This document shows, in pieces, positions 1 through 14,700 of a stretch of DNA of 64,000 nt. Both the position numbers and the translations under genes were made by a program. The stretch spans positions 15,010,146 through 15,074,145 of the forward strand of contig NC_090132.1 in the NCBI RefSeq assembly GCF_040581485.1. The letters run 5' to 3'. The notes beneath the pieces were generated by a model that did no database searches, was not told the DNA's origin, and saw only the letters and a program-made list of their open reading frames with translations. The stretch's first letter is position 1; each line of letters starts with the position of its first letter. The stretch comes from Linepithema humile (taxonomy: Eukaryota; Arthropoda; Insecta; Hymenoptera; Formicidae).

Positions 1-2342
1 TTAGTTTTATTATTGATTCTCGTTGGATAAATTTGGTATTTGTGCTCCATCATCGTGGCAAAAAAATGTATTTAAATTGAAAAATTTATAGATTTATTTC
101 GATTGTGTAACCATTTTATCGTGTCGTGTACTATTCCTTGCATAAAACAGTAATTAATCAATGTACTTGTTGCGATTTCATATATTAAAAATTCGTGAAT
201 TTATTCGTTACGTTAACCATATATCGTTGCCCAACCCGATAACGATATTTCGAACTCTTGCGAAAAGGCTACGAGTGAGATAATTAAGTCGTAAATAAAT
301 GTGCAGAACAACAATAAGAAAGCGTTTAAATTTATTGAAGTCGCGGCGCGATTGTTCGAGCGAAACTACGAAATGTCTCCGGAAACTTATCGAACTTTGG
401 GGAGTTTGGAAAACTTGCAAAAGCGAGAGATCGACTGCGCACTGAGAGACAAACACTATCAATCTTTTTAGACACTATTTTTTTTAGACATATTGACAAA
501 AAATCATGTTAACAGCATTTAAAAAATTTAAAATTTAAATTTGTTAGATATTTATTAAAAAATCAAACATTGACCATTAAATAAACCTGTGTATTAAAAT
601 AGTTCGCAAAGAAAGTAATTGCAGGCCAAAAATAATTTTTCTAACGATAACCTTTGGTTTATTTTTAAATCAATCTACAATAAATTACAAAAAAATGAAA
701 ATATATAATAAAAGGAAAAGACTATTTTCTATTATACATTTCTATATTTTATAATCTATCGTACTGAAAATAAACCGAAACATTTCCGTCAAAACAAATT
801 ATTTAGCAGCGTAACAACAATTAGCTCTGCAATTGCCTTCTCTCTCTCTCTCTCTCTCTCTCTTTCGAAGCTACTTTAAATATATTAATAATGTATACAT
901 TTTAATTGGTAAATACAGTCCTTTTGTATCTCCCATTTAGAGAACTCGAGATCTAAATATTCGAGAGAACGATTATTTCCCAACCGAGATCGATCGTGCG
1001 GTCCGCTCCTTCCAACAAATATGCAGTTATACATCGCAATAAAATGTGTTACACTAAAGTAACCGAAACAACGTGTTTATCGTGCGGAAATAACTTAAAA
1101 TATCCTCCACGGAGAACAGACAATTATGGGCGCGGCAATCGCGAGGAGAGCACATCGGATTTATCACGTCTCGCGTGTGCATCAGAATCTATTATGGGAA
1201 GCGCTATTTTTATTGGATCTATTGTAGTTCGCGCATATGCACAATGCTGTATTATTGATACGTCCTGAGATTACGTAACGAGCGATTGCTTATCGAGACC
1301 GGCATAATCAAACTTAATGCGTTCTAAATTTGCCATCGATACCGTCCACAATTTCAACGACGGCAGCTCTGTCGCAGTTCTTCATTAAATTACTTCCTAA
1401 ATAAAACGACGGTTCGATTATTTAATTTTTTCCTCGTTTAACTCTTTAATTGCAATAGACAATATATTTTGTCGCGAGACTGATGTATTGCGCTAAATTT
1501 ATTTCTTTTAGTTGTCTTTCTGTATTTGCAATGTTTCTGTGTTTCCTCCGTATCTCTCACTTCAAATTTTTGAATACACAACTTTATTCCAAGAGTGCAG
1601 AAACGTGTAATATGATACAGAGAAGAAAAATAAGCTCGTCGTACTTACCTTTAAATTCTCGCAGAATACAGGTTTCCGGTGTCAAAGGGTTAATCCTAAA
1701 ATTCGCGAACAGCAGATTCCTGGAACAAACGAAAAAAAATGTCGAAATTAACATTAGGACTTGTAAAAGGAAAAAGTTTGTGTCGTCCATTTTGGACATA
1801 AAACAAATCACGATGCAAGTTAATTCTTACATTCTATTATGTGTATCTTTCTGGATTCATGCTGGATGAACTTCTGGATTAACCACGAACGACTATCACC
1901 CATTATTCATTGAAATGTAAAACGAAGTGATGCTCAATGCATCTAGAATACCGAATGTCTAGAGATCTAGGTCGCTTCGCAAGGGAGTCCAACACGTTAC
2001 GCTCCATCACAGCTCATTATCTCACCTTCATCCTCCAAGTCGCGCCTCGAGCCGCCAATTAGTCTGCGTGTGTGATCGGCGTCGTGTACGTCATTAATTT
2101 GCTCCAATTCCCCGACGCCGATTCCCCCTTAACCCGCTTCCATCCCGCTGCGCGTCTAACTTTATTATTATCGAATGCAACGCGCGCGTGCGAGTAAACG
2201 GTCGCACGTTTTTTTTTTTTTCTTTTTACCATCTTTAAACCGTATCCGAGAGTGAAAAGAGAAAGAGAAAAATGTCCCGCCGCGTTGCAGACTCTCTGCA
2301 GTCTTTGGAGTATAAACGTGAGACCAACGCCTTATTTCTCAG
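1..2342. other. Region upstream of the first recognised HR4 exon (no gene seen)
   Basis: AT-rich DNA with no coding exon that I can support. A CT dinucleotide tract lies near 838-862. GC content rises from about 1970 towards the HR4 exon, with a T-run near 2208-2222. It is probably HR4 intron, 5' UTR or promoter. Any 5' HR4 exons here or to the left of the window were not recognised. Short open frames near 996-1268 and 1483-1869 have no family features and lie in AT-rich sequence. Confidence 0.5.
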
Positions 2343-2562
2343 ACTCCCCGGTATCCCTCGGATCAGCAGGCTCGCCGCAGGGGAACCAGCCGGCGGACGC
2401 ACCTTCACCCATAAACTTTCCTGCTCCAGGGGAGAGCATGGCCGACACCTCGACCCTGTCGCCGGAGGCCAACATGCCGAGCTCGCCGGGCTGCCCCATG
2501 ATCAGAGTGACGAGCGAGTACCTGCTGGGCAGCCCGAGTCCAGGGACACCGCGAGGAGGTGA
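2272..2562 (+). other. Out-of-frame ATG frame overlapping the HR4 start (not a gene)
   Basis: An ATG at 2272 opens a 96-codon frame shifted relative to HR4, running past the first HR4 in-frame Met at 2438. If transcripts included 2272 it would act as an overlapping upstream ORF and suppress initiation at 2438. This favours the reading that the HR4 exon begins at the acceptor ending at 2342. It has no protein family features. Confidence 0.3.
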
Positions 2563-2726
2563 CCCTCTCCGTGTTGCTGGCAGCAGTGGAGGCGGCAACG
2601 GCGGTGACGGCGGTAGCGGAAGAGGAAGCGGCCAGGAGGGTCGGGAAACGGCGTGCTCAGATCGCGCGTCACCCGACTCGGTCTTCCCAGATGCCGGTTC
2701 GATGATGAACTTCAGGGTCACCGACG

Positions 2727-2781
<55 letters not shown>

Positions 2782-5700
2782 ACAGCAGCATCATCAACAA
2801 ACACAACAGCCACAACGCTCTGCCACACCCGCGCCGATCATCAAATCGTCGCCCTATTCGCCGGTCCAAGCAGTCTCGTCAACTCCGATCAGCCAGGAGG
2901 TTACCTCGAGGAGCGATAGCCCGGATAAGTGCGATCTGTCGTCCGTCCAGACCAAGCAGGAGTCCGACAATTCTGTCTTCGACGGAGGCGGTGGTGGCGG
3001 CGGTGGCGGCGACGGCGGCGGCGGTCGTTCGGAAGCCACCAGCCAACCTAGTCACCGGAGCAGTCCGTCGTCGCAGTTCGTCAACCCGAGCCAGAGCGTC
3101 AGTCCCGGCACGATTGGAGCTGTCGGGCCGCACGGGCCCGCGCAACAGCAGCAATCCCCACCGACGCCGCCGAGACATCGCGCACCCTCGGTACCGCCGC
3201 ACATGCTGACCCACCATCCTCAGTTTTGGTCGCCGAACACCACCGGCGTGCAAGGATTCGCCACGCAGAGGCTACTCAACGGCGTCATCAGCAGCGCCGT
3301 CAGCTACGGCGGACAGAACGTTACCACTATCTCCACCAGCTCTGGCAGTGGTACAAGCAGCTCTAGCAGTACCAACTCCAGTGTCAGCTGCGTTACTACC
3401 GGCGCAACTACCACGGCGACTTCATGTAAGTATTGTAATCGTATATCACGCAGGATTATACATATTATACGTTCTAAACTAACTATCCAAACGCTTTATT
3501 TAAAAGATGTTGACATTGAAACACTTTGAAGATAGGATTTTATGAAATTATTATCGGATTATAATAAATTAAGACTCTTTTATTAGGAAATAGGAAAAAT
3601 ATGAAAATTATAACATAATTATAAATTTGCGCAAAATTAAAAATTTTGTTCAAAGTGTTGGCCTTGAATGCGGAGACAGCCTTGGCATCTGTCTTTCGCG
3701 CCATCAAAGAACTTGTTTTCGTAATCAATATTACAAAAACCGTGTACAAACACTATATTGACATATCACTGAGAAATATGAGAAACATGAGAATATTTCT
3801 CAGTGTATTCAATGCTTGTGTGAACTGCCTAAACATGCCTAGCATTTACCCTAACAGCCTAATGAATATGTCGATATCGTGTTTGTGTGTTGTTTTTGTA
3901 ATGAGAATACTATAATACAACCAGTGAATATTCCGTGCGACTACCGTGATTAAAAGATTACCATTCAAGAAAAAGGCACATGCCAAGCGTTCTAATTTTG
4001 TTCGAATTTATAATTGGTTAGAATTTTCATATTTTTTAGTAATAAAATACTTGAAAAAAAAACACTATTAATTTATTTATTATAATCAATAATAATTTCA
4101 TAAAATCTTATCTTCAAAATGTTTAAATGCCAATATCTCTTATTGTCAAATAAAGCGTCTACGAACAAATCTCTGGGAGAATTTTCTTACTTATTTTGAG
4201 ATTCAACATTTATGTTTTAAGTTAAAACATTTAACTCTGAAGTACTCTGTTTTTTAACTAAATCGCTCTCTTCTCTTGATCAAAAAAATTATTCGGCGAC
4301 ATTTTTATTAAACACATTTTCCACATTCTATTATTAATTGAACAAGATCCATTTTAGCAAAATAGAGCTGTCTTAATTTATAGGAATGTATCGATCAACA
4401 TTTTTATATCAAAAATATTTACTTAGATAATAAAAGATTTTTTGTTTTTCTAAAAATTTTGATTATTCTCAATTATCACTTACTGTATAACGTCATAATG
4501 AGATATTATCATAGGATTACAAATTACAATAAATCAGAATCAGTGCAATGTAGCTTTTAAAATCATGCAATAAAATTTTGTCTTTGACTAATTATATTCC
4601 AACTGAGAACTAAACCATCAAAAATTGTTACGATATAATATCAATAAGAGAAAGATATATAGATATTTGAATGTTAAAATCACTCGTTTTAACCTTAATA
4701 AAAAGAATTATTCATTATTTTATAATAAACGTATTAGGGAAATTCTAATTGTGTAAGTTCTAGTCTGGATAAATATTCTATATAAAAAACGAACAGAAAT
4801 TTGGTTGAATAACAATATTGCGAATCTAAACGCCATCTCCGCATTGTAGAGATATACATGTAAAACTTGATTATAACGATCGATTTGTCGATAATTCATT
4901 TCAGGCGATATGAAGCCACCGGCGCAGAGAGCAGCGCCGGCACCACCACGGCCCCCGCCCACGGTGCTGATGGGCGAGATCGGTGGCGTCCGTACAATGA
5001 TATGGTCGGCGCCGCCGTTGGACCCGGTACCGCCGCCGGCGGCGTCGTGGACGACCACGGCGTCGGCGGCCGCCTCGTGTTCCTCATCCGAGGAGTCGGC
5101 CGCCCAGCTGCTGCTGAACCTCGGTCAGGAATCCCGAGGTAAACCACCCTCCTCTTCGTGCGCGGTGTCGTACTCGTCCACCGCCGGGCCACCGCTCAAC
5201 ATGGAGAGGCTATGGGCCGGCGATACGACGCAATTGCCAGCCGCGCAACAGATGCAAGCGCTGAATCTTACGGCTTCCGGTTCCGCCGGACAGCCGTGGG
5301 TGAGCAACGGTGGCACAATCGTCAAGACCGAGGCGGCTTCGCAATCCATATCGGTTGCACCACCGGCACCCCCCTTGCCGCCCCAGGAACACGAGGAAGA
5401 TGAAACGCCTATGATATGCATGATTTGCGAAGATAAGGCAACCGGTTTGCATTACGGCATCATCACGTGCGAAGGGTAAATATCGTTCATCATTCTTACG
5501 AAATTATTATATTATCCTTTTGTAATACACGATACAAAGATATTACGATAACTGAGAGATTCTACTGTGTCCCATGACATAGGTATTAATTAGTTGAAAA
5601 GTTTGTATTACGTTTTTATTAATTTTAGAATCTTATTTTTTCGTCTAACGTGAAGTAATTTTATATCTAGAATTTATTCTCGAATGTTGTTAAATAAGTA

Positions 5701-8700
5701 ATTACTGGGTAATTTTATTTCATCAAGTTTATTGATAGAAAAAGAATACTATATATTTATAAAGTCTACTTTATCTAATAAACCTTTTTAGAATTTATTG
5801 TGATTAATTAAAAGTTGAATAAATAAAATTTATAAATATAAAAAGATTTTATTAGAGAGAGAAAATTAATCAAATTTGGTAATTTTGCTAATAATGTCTG
5901 ATAAATTTTTTAAACTGCATTACTTTCTTTCTTAACTTTACTCTTTTTATAATTTTTTATAATTTGCAAAATAGGAATTTGCACAAAACATTTTGTAATT
6001 ATTGACGCAGTATAATATTTCGCGATTATTCACACACGTGTGGAACATCTGTGATTAGATTCGTAAATTAATGGAAACCCACGCAAATTCGAGAAGTAAT
6101 AGTATTTACGACAAACACTTTATTCCCAGTAATTTCACCCCCGCAGTAGCGATGGATTCGTGCAACATAACCGAGTCGTACTAATGAAATCGATTAATTG
6201 GAATTCGATATTATAAATATATATGTACATATATCCAAGCAGGTCTTTTGTATAGCGTATTGCACGAGTCGACTGATTTGCTTAATTAAAGTTAATTGTA
6301 TCAAAACTACCTATGAAGTATAATCACAATCAAATGCAGTTGATAAATTGCGAGCGCGTGTAACTTGCTATGGCCTTTAACCTTTGCCACATTCACGCAA
6401 ATGCATCCTGTATCTTGTAAACAAGAAATATCGAGTTTTCAGTAAACTTATCTCAGAACTATCAATTCGTTGATATACAAAAAGTTTTATATGGGAAATA
6501 ATTATTTCTTTTCTCGATATACTATTTAGCTTTTCAAACTTTTTATCCATTTCATATTATTCTTTTTAAACTATTTGAGAAGATGATATAAATTGGAAAA
6601 GTATTCTTTTTTTATCGATTAAACATTTTATACATAAATGTTTTAAACACATTAAATAATGTTTTATGATACGTTTTATGATTTCTATTTTTCATTTATT
6701 ATTCGATTTGTACAGATTTCTTAATTGCATCAATATTTCAAAATTAAATTTGGAGCATAAAATAAAATGTTATATAAACACATTAATGTCAGATTTGATT
6801 TTCCAGTTTTGATTAATTTTCAATTAATTAAATGTAGATCATAAATTTTGCAGAATTCGAAAAATGTTCAAAGTGCTTAATGTTTATATGTCACTGATAA
6901 TAAATAAGAAATTATAACTCTTTTAGGAATTTTTCATAATTTCGTAAATTTATTCTACATTCATGTGATGTTTGTTTTGTGCTCAATTCAAAATTTTTGA
7001 ACGCATATATTTGCTTAAGATTTGATCAATAATGAGCATCTAAAAATCTATCGATTGTTAGAAAAAAAGTTCCATTAAAATATAATATATTAGTTACGTA
7101 AAACCACCATGCTTTTAACTGAAAAATATTAAACGGTAATCCTACAGTTCTCGCCCTCGTAGTGATATCAACGCGAAACGAGAGAGATAACTTGTTGCAC
7201 CTAGATATACTCCAAAGACTTCTCGAGTAACACTTTTGATTAGTCCGTGAAATTACCACGGGGTATCGTTACTTCCTTGCTCGTCCTTGTCCAACTTTGT
7301 TGTCTCGAACGAGCAAGCGGATTAGACGAGAAAAGTCCGCGACAAGTTCTTCTCTCGCACCCACGATACTCGTAACTTTGCGCGGATGAATTCTTGATTC
7401 AACCTTGCTATCTTTGCTACACGGAGATGCACTTCGTAAAATAAACAATTTTTCCCATAATATCTATCCTAGTTAAAGAAATCGAAAAACTGTAGGAATA
7501 AATTCGAAAACTTGGAGAAAATTTTACAAAGTAAATAATTTTCGTTTTTTATATCTTTTAATTATCAGTCGGATTTCTCTTAACCGACTATTTTTTTATT
7601 TTTTTAGATTTGAAAGTTGTGATCGACTTATCGAATTTGTATGCTATTATTCTAATTAGATTAACATTCTTGTTAATATAGAAAGAATATTTATCTCTTC
7701 TGTTTTTAGTTTTATACTTAAATGCTTAAATGTGTACTTGCGTATTTTTTTCTTCCTATTTTCTTGATCAAGAGAGTTTAATTAATAAATTAAGATTTAC
7801 CGCGTGTTAATATAAATCTATTTTAATTCCATTCAAAATATTGTTAAAATTTTAATATTATTCTATCGTTCAAAAATACAATAGAATTTGAAAAACAAAT
7901 AATTATTTCTTTCTCTAAGAAAAACGATAAAAGAAATATAAGACAATATTTACACATCTGATATTCGAAATATGATTATATCGACTTTGTTATCTGTATT
8001 TTTTTTAAATAGAATATGTACATTTCAAAAGATCATCATAAATTTCATAGGAATGATAATAAATTCTCATTATCTTTCATGTATAGATTCTTAAAATAAT
8101 CTTTAATATTGTTTCTATCAAATCTAGATTATTAACTATTTTTATTAACTATTTCAGGCAATTAAAACAAATTTTGTTATTCATATTAGCTATGAATAAT
8201 TTTAAATCGAAAAGGAAAAAAATACTCTTATTTTACATTTTGCATGGACGATTCTATTAGTTTTTTTTTTTTTATGTTATCTTATATTGGACGATTCCGT
8301 TCCACATCTGTGCGCGTAATTAAAAAATTTGTGAATTCAATGCAATCCAAACATTAGAAACAAACATTTACCTTTTTCAGATATCTTTGATGTTATTTGA
8401 AGTTTCTGGATGCTTCTTGATGCACTCACACTAACTTATTATTTGCAAATAACGCGACGCGACACGAAACAACCGTACAAACGACACTAAATTTTGCACC
8501 TTTGACACTCACTCATTCTTATGCAAAATAATGTAAAATGTACGTTAACATTCCGATAAATCGCCATCTATATCGATCAATATCGATTTTGAACTTATTA
8601 AAATAACTGTCTGTATATCATTCAACATTCCCGTCATATTATCGAAAATTCGAAATACACTCTTTCGAAAGACAGCGATCCGTTGAGGGGCGATCATGCA

Positions 8701-11700
8701 TTCAATCGCGATTGAATAGATCAGTTGACACACTACACAAATCACCCGTACATTTCATAAGTTAGCACGCCGCGCGGGATCATGCTCGAACGACGTGAAC
8801 TAACGGTCAACCATCATGGACGATACGCGAGCGTCGAATATTGCTCATTTCGATGATCCGTCCTGGCAGTCGCTCGATGCTGCTCGGTGCTTCTCGAAAC
8901 TCAAAACATTGAATAACACTCGCGATACTCGGAGCAAATGTCGCGAAATACGCAAGACATGCGTATTAGATACTGCGTCCTACCAAGGATTTACCGAGCA
9001 TAACTACAATTCGACAAACATCGATTACGAATAACGATTGACGTTAATGGCACTCGTGTAGGTTGAATTAAGGCCAAAACACTAGATTTAGCACTTCTGA
9101 TACGACACTCCCGATTCATACACAACCTTTTCACCCGAAGCGACTAAAGAACGCGCAAGCACGATACGATTAAACTTCATCCACATATTACCGTCGACGG
9201 TGCAACACGAACTGTTACACGTCACAAAACATGATCGCGTTCACTTCTTTCAAAATGGTGGAAAATTTCAAAGGCATCTTAACAAAACAAGCGTCCCCTT
9301 CCAATAGATAACACTTCGAATAAACCAATAAAATACTTAGGATGCGTTCAAAAACTACACTCTAGGGCTGTGTTCCGAAATACACTGCCAGTACTGAAAA
9401 GCTGCAGTTTACGTTACGTATATTATAGATTTTCAGTACTGGCAGTGAATTTCGGAACGCAGCCTAGGTGACAATCTTATCTATTGTTTATACGTAGCGT
9501 AGTTTTTGAACGCATCCCTTGACTATAAATTTAGAACACTCACTTTACAATCTGATTTTTATTTTCACATTTGTACTTGTTATCGATACACGAATGATAC
9601 GAGCAAAAAATTAAGACTGCATATAACAAGTTTAACTATAGGATGTTAACTGTAATTTCCAAGATGTAAGTCTAATTGTAAACGATTGTGTGGTTAAGTT
9701 TAGTCCGACGAAATAAAGGTTATATCTGAAAGCTAAGTAATGTATGTAACAAAAATGACGGTTAAAAAACGTATTAAATTGTGCAACAACATTCCTCAAT
9801 TATTGATACTACTATATATATTCTACTACTATTTGAATTAGTCAGCGTTAAAAGATATGACCTATGCACGAATGATAACCCTGATTAAGCAATATCACAA
9901 TGTTACTACACACTTATAGCATCAAAACAAAGTGCTCTGTGTAAAAGGACACAATTTCATAAATTTAACTTTTTTAATTAAAAAGGAAACTGTTTTACTC
10001 AGCATTATGTAATTTCTTTACAGGAAATATATTAAATACTATAAATGTTATTTTATATAATACAAATTGTCATAACTGTCTTCATAGATAGATGGAATAT
10101 TTATCAAAGGGAAAAAATTTATAGATTTTGGATTTTTATTTTTTTATTGAGCAGAATTCCTCAGATTATAGATTGATGAATTGATTGATCACACAAATTA
10201 TGAGATTGATTTGCCTACAGGTGCAAAGGCTTTTTCAAGAGGACTGTACAAAATAGGAGAGTGTATACGTGCGTGGCAGAAGGTGGTTGCGAAATCACAA
10301 AAGCACAGAGGAATAGGTGTCAGTACTGCCGATTTAAGAAATGTATCGAACAGGGTATGGTCTTGCAGGCAGTTCGGGAAGACCGGATGCCTGGAGGAAG
10401 AAATTCTGGTGCAGTGTACAATCTTTACAAGGTATCTAGTTTCAACAATAATGAATCATTTGTGACAAAACGTTTAAAAATGTACGCTTGTTACACATCT
10501 TGTAAACGACATTTATGCTGTATTTGTATATTTTTGTAATTGTTTGCTAAAGTTATTGAGTCAATTTGTTTTATTGAATTGATCTTTGCAAGTCGAAGAA
10601 GTGACATCTAAAAACATCTAACTGATTAATAACTGAAATATTAGTTTTAATTAATGAGTGAAAAAAACCTGTTAATTTTCATTACAGGTAAAGTACAAGA
10701 AACACAAAAAGAGCAACAAAGCTGGGGTCGGCGGCGGCATGGGTGGCAGCGGTAACGTCGGTGGTGTAAATGGCTCAGGATCTTTGGTGGGTACCAAGGG
10801 TACCATGGGTACGACGATGTTAGATAAACATATGGCCGCAGCCGCCGCCGCCCACCATAGCCAACAACAGCAGCAACACGCTCAGTTGGCGGGTAGCTTT
10901 CTTCACCATCAGAAAATTTCATCAGGCGATCCTCTCAACTCGCCGCCTACCCCTAGCCATCCGAGCCATCCAGCTCACTCGGGCCACCTCGTCAATGGGA
11001 CGATCCTAAAGACGGCGCTCACCAATCCCTCCGAAGTGAGTATCTTCCATCTTTACTACTCCAAAGTACATAAATTTTTAAAGTCTTTTGAAGTGGAACT
11101 ACATTTTTAATGCATGGTCAATTTCGATTAGTTCGAATAAAGAAGAAAACACAAAGTCATATGACAAAAGTGCAATCGGTCTTTTTCTTGTCAAAATCTT
11201 GGAACAATTCTTTTATTGAACATTACGTATCTTTGAAAATTCTAAAATTCATTATCTGGAAAATAATGAAATTTACTTGATTTCGTTAATTTAATATACA
11301 AAATTCTAATTTTAAAGAAAAAGTTTTATTAAATTACTCAAAAAACTTGTTAAAATTAAAATTACAGTTATGCGCGGAATTGCATAAATAAATGCATTGC
11401 TAAATAAGAATTTCAACGCGCTCACTTTGAACAATTTATCGCTCACCGAAATTGAACATGTGCAAATTTATCTTGAGCGTGAGAAGTTCGCCAAAGCGGT
11501 TCGCACGATTCTTCTCGCTTACTTCCGCGTGCCTCACGAAACAGAATCGCCTGTCAAAGAACTAGTTTCATTGCAACAGAATGCATAACGGCTTTTACTC
11601 ATTTCCCCTAATTATTCAAGCGTTATGCAAGGCGAATATCGTCGTCGTCGTCGGCGCAATACAGATTAATCTCGGCCGCGAGATGTGCATTACCTACCAG

Positions 11701-14700
11701 CGATCTGCGTGAGATATCCGCGGAAACTTTCTAAAAGTCGGTCCGATCGAATCGCACGATTATGCGACCTGAAAGTCCGCCGTCATCAATCCGCGTGCGA
11801 GAAGTGCGAGAATTCTGTGTTTACCTTTTCTTGTTCGTGCGATCGACGAGACATCACATATAGATCAATGTCCTCGCGCGGCTTCAACCGAAGAATCTTT
11901 ACTTGTTTGCTGCCGCCAGCAATTTACGTGATTTATATGACATAGCCCTGGTTAGAAATCGAGCGTGGGTCAACAAAAGTTGACTCCTCCATCGTCAGCA
12001 AGAGAATCCAGTGCTCTGAGATGAGAACGTCCCGCAGGCATCTTCGCGCTTTCACTTTCGAAACAGCTGCACACGTCGGCGGTGATGCGATGCAAGATTG
12101 CTCGAAATCTTTCCCGCGACGATGATTTTTCATTCCAGTGCTCTCAAATAATGTCTTGAATCTCTCACATTTCTTTTTTTAAATAATTTTTCGATTGACT
12201 GACATATCGCTTGTTAACCAAAATTCAATATTATTTTTCTTTCATAGTTTCTTAATATTAAATATCTTTATAACTATATTAAATTAATTTCTTGTTCTGA
12301 TTTGGTTAAAAATAAAATAAGATTTCTTTTATCTATTTACTTATCTATTTATGATAACGATTTGTGGAATTTTGAAGATATTATGTTATTGATAAACTAA
12401 ATTCTTGTAGTAGAAGCGTATATGCATTCGATCGATACTATCGATCCATATTCGATGTTGATAAATCTTGGAAAAAAATAGAATTCAAACTATTTTGATG
12501 AAGTCAGAATTACATAATCGATATTTATAAGTCTATGACGACGATAAATCTATTACGATCGCATACAGAAATCTTGAATTAATCTGCAGAGCATGTCGCA
12601 CTTCATATTCTATGCACTTTTTCAAAAAGCAATGATTATACATATATTTCCTAATAAAGTGTTAAGAACTCAATAGTCTTACACTAGTTTTATCTTAGAA
12701 TAATTAGAAAATATACAACTAACGTCACAGAAATACCGATAAATTCAAGTAATAGCTGGTCAAGATAAAAAATATATATATTTGTTATCGAGAAAAAAAT
12801 AATTTGAGCAAAATTAAACAATTATTCAGCTGTAACGCATATAATTTGAAATTAATATTTAAAAAATATTTAGTAATAATTAACAGTTAATGTAATGTGT
12901 ATGTGTTGTATATTTATTTTTTTTAAATTCAATAATTACTTATCAGTGATGCACTTTCACCTTGTCATTACAGTTTCGACATAGTTCAAATGATAAGATA
13001 CATACAAAATAAGAATATATATATTGCATAAAGGATATTTTAACGTGATCGTTGAACAATAATGAAATGAGGCAAATAGCGAATTCGGCGTGTCGGTTTT
13101 TCTCGCGCCGATCCTGGAATGAATGAACTCCCCGTTGCAATTTCACTTTCTTACAACTCGACTTGCGCAAGTCTCAAGGTTTCGCACATTGCGAAAGCCG
13201 ATAGATAGAACGAGCGAGTAACCTATTCGCGAGAATCAATCTATCGTCGTCATCATGTCTCACGCTTTTTTGTGTCCTGCACTCTTTGCATAGTGCGAGA
13301 TCTTTGAAAATCATGAATCTTTGCAAAATAATGTCTATACTACTTAAGGTAGTTAATGATTTCTCAATTATTCGAGATTTATTTGAAACTTTAAGAAGTA
13401 AATGTATACAATATCAGAGAGGCATTATCTGAAATTTTTTTAGAATTTTTTACTACACAGTTATAGAAATATCTTTTATTTAACATGCCATTTATTCAAT
13501 GGTTTTCATAGGCTAATCAAATAAAAATCAGATAACTTTGTTTAATTAGGAAAACTACTTTCGAAGTATTTACAAAAAATTCAATATAATTAGATAAATA
13601 TGTTATAAGAACCATATTTAAATTTCACGAACCACGTTATTGAATAATTTTCGTGACAAAAATGACATAATTTAATATCATGCGTGGAGAGCAGAAAGAC
13701 AACAGCATTTGCATGTAGAAGATACAGTCAAACAAAAACTGTTTTGTTTGCTATTTTCTCTCACATTTTCTATAATGGTATACATGTAACTCTATTTACT
13801 TTCTATATTATTGTGCAATGATTGTACCGTTGAAACTACCTTAATTTCAAACAAATGATACGATCAACCTTCTCGGACGAAAAGTATTCGGCAAGATATA
13901 CATATATATAGTAATTTCGAAAATAATTTGCTTAAAACGGAATTAGAGCTTTTTCTCACAATATTATTTATGTAAAAAAATTGCAGTAACAGCATCCTAA
14001 CTTTTTCAAGTGGACAATCGGCGAGAGTAATATACGCAATTACGTTCTGGATCAGATGAGCAAAGGAGGGAATGCCGCGAAATCGCTTAAATGGCCTGGT
14101 AGAGGCCATTGCCAAAAGTGAAACCGATGCTGCCAAAACCGGATAAATATTGTCGACAGTGCTCCACTAAGGAGGTCACTTTCGAGTCGTGTTTCGAGTC
14201 ATCGTACGTGAGATGCATAACGAGACAAACACACTCATCTCCGCAGTAGGAACTCTGTGAAAGATAAAAAGTCACAAAGACGGGATCACTTTCTTCGGGA
14301 AGAGAGATATTCGGCGTTTTCGGTTGCGAAAGTGACGTGAAAATAAATTATTTACGATCAATCAATTAATTCAACACGCGAAGCATCATGAAAGTTGACA
14401 TTTATTATCGGAAGAAATTTCATATGAATTTACTGTTTTACGCAGAATCACTCTCTTTGAGTATTTTACAGTAATTGTGTGAAGTTTGAACATCTCTAAA
14501 TATTTCTTACGAGCATTTTACCATTGCAACGATGCCAATCGTCAAAGATAGGTAGAAATGTAATTTATGTATTGCGCGTTGCTAGTTCAATTACATGAAT
14601 GAGCTTCCGTTATTACGGGATATCTATATAGCGTGCGATACTAGATACTAATAGCGTATCCGATATGTCTTTATCATAACGAACGAATTATCGTCACACG

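Noticed and set aside
996..1869. Open frames of 90 and 128 codons before HR4
   Set aside because: AT-rich, no family features, no flanking splice or start context; length within chance for such sequence.
2332..3253. Long antisense frames opposite the first HR4 exon
   Set aside because: They arise from CAG, GGC and GCC-rich coding sequence read backwards (polyLeu, polyPro) and are shadows of HR4.
8816..9034. 72-codon frame beginning MDDTRASNIAHF in the HR4 intron
   Set aside because: Located in a CpG-richer patch but with no recognisable motif and no splice junction that would extend it.
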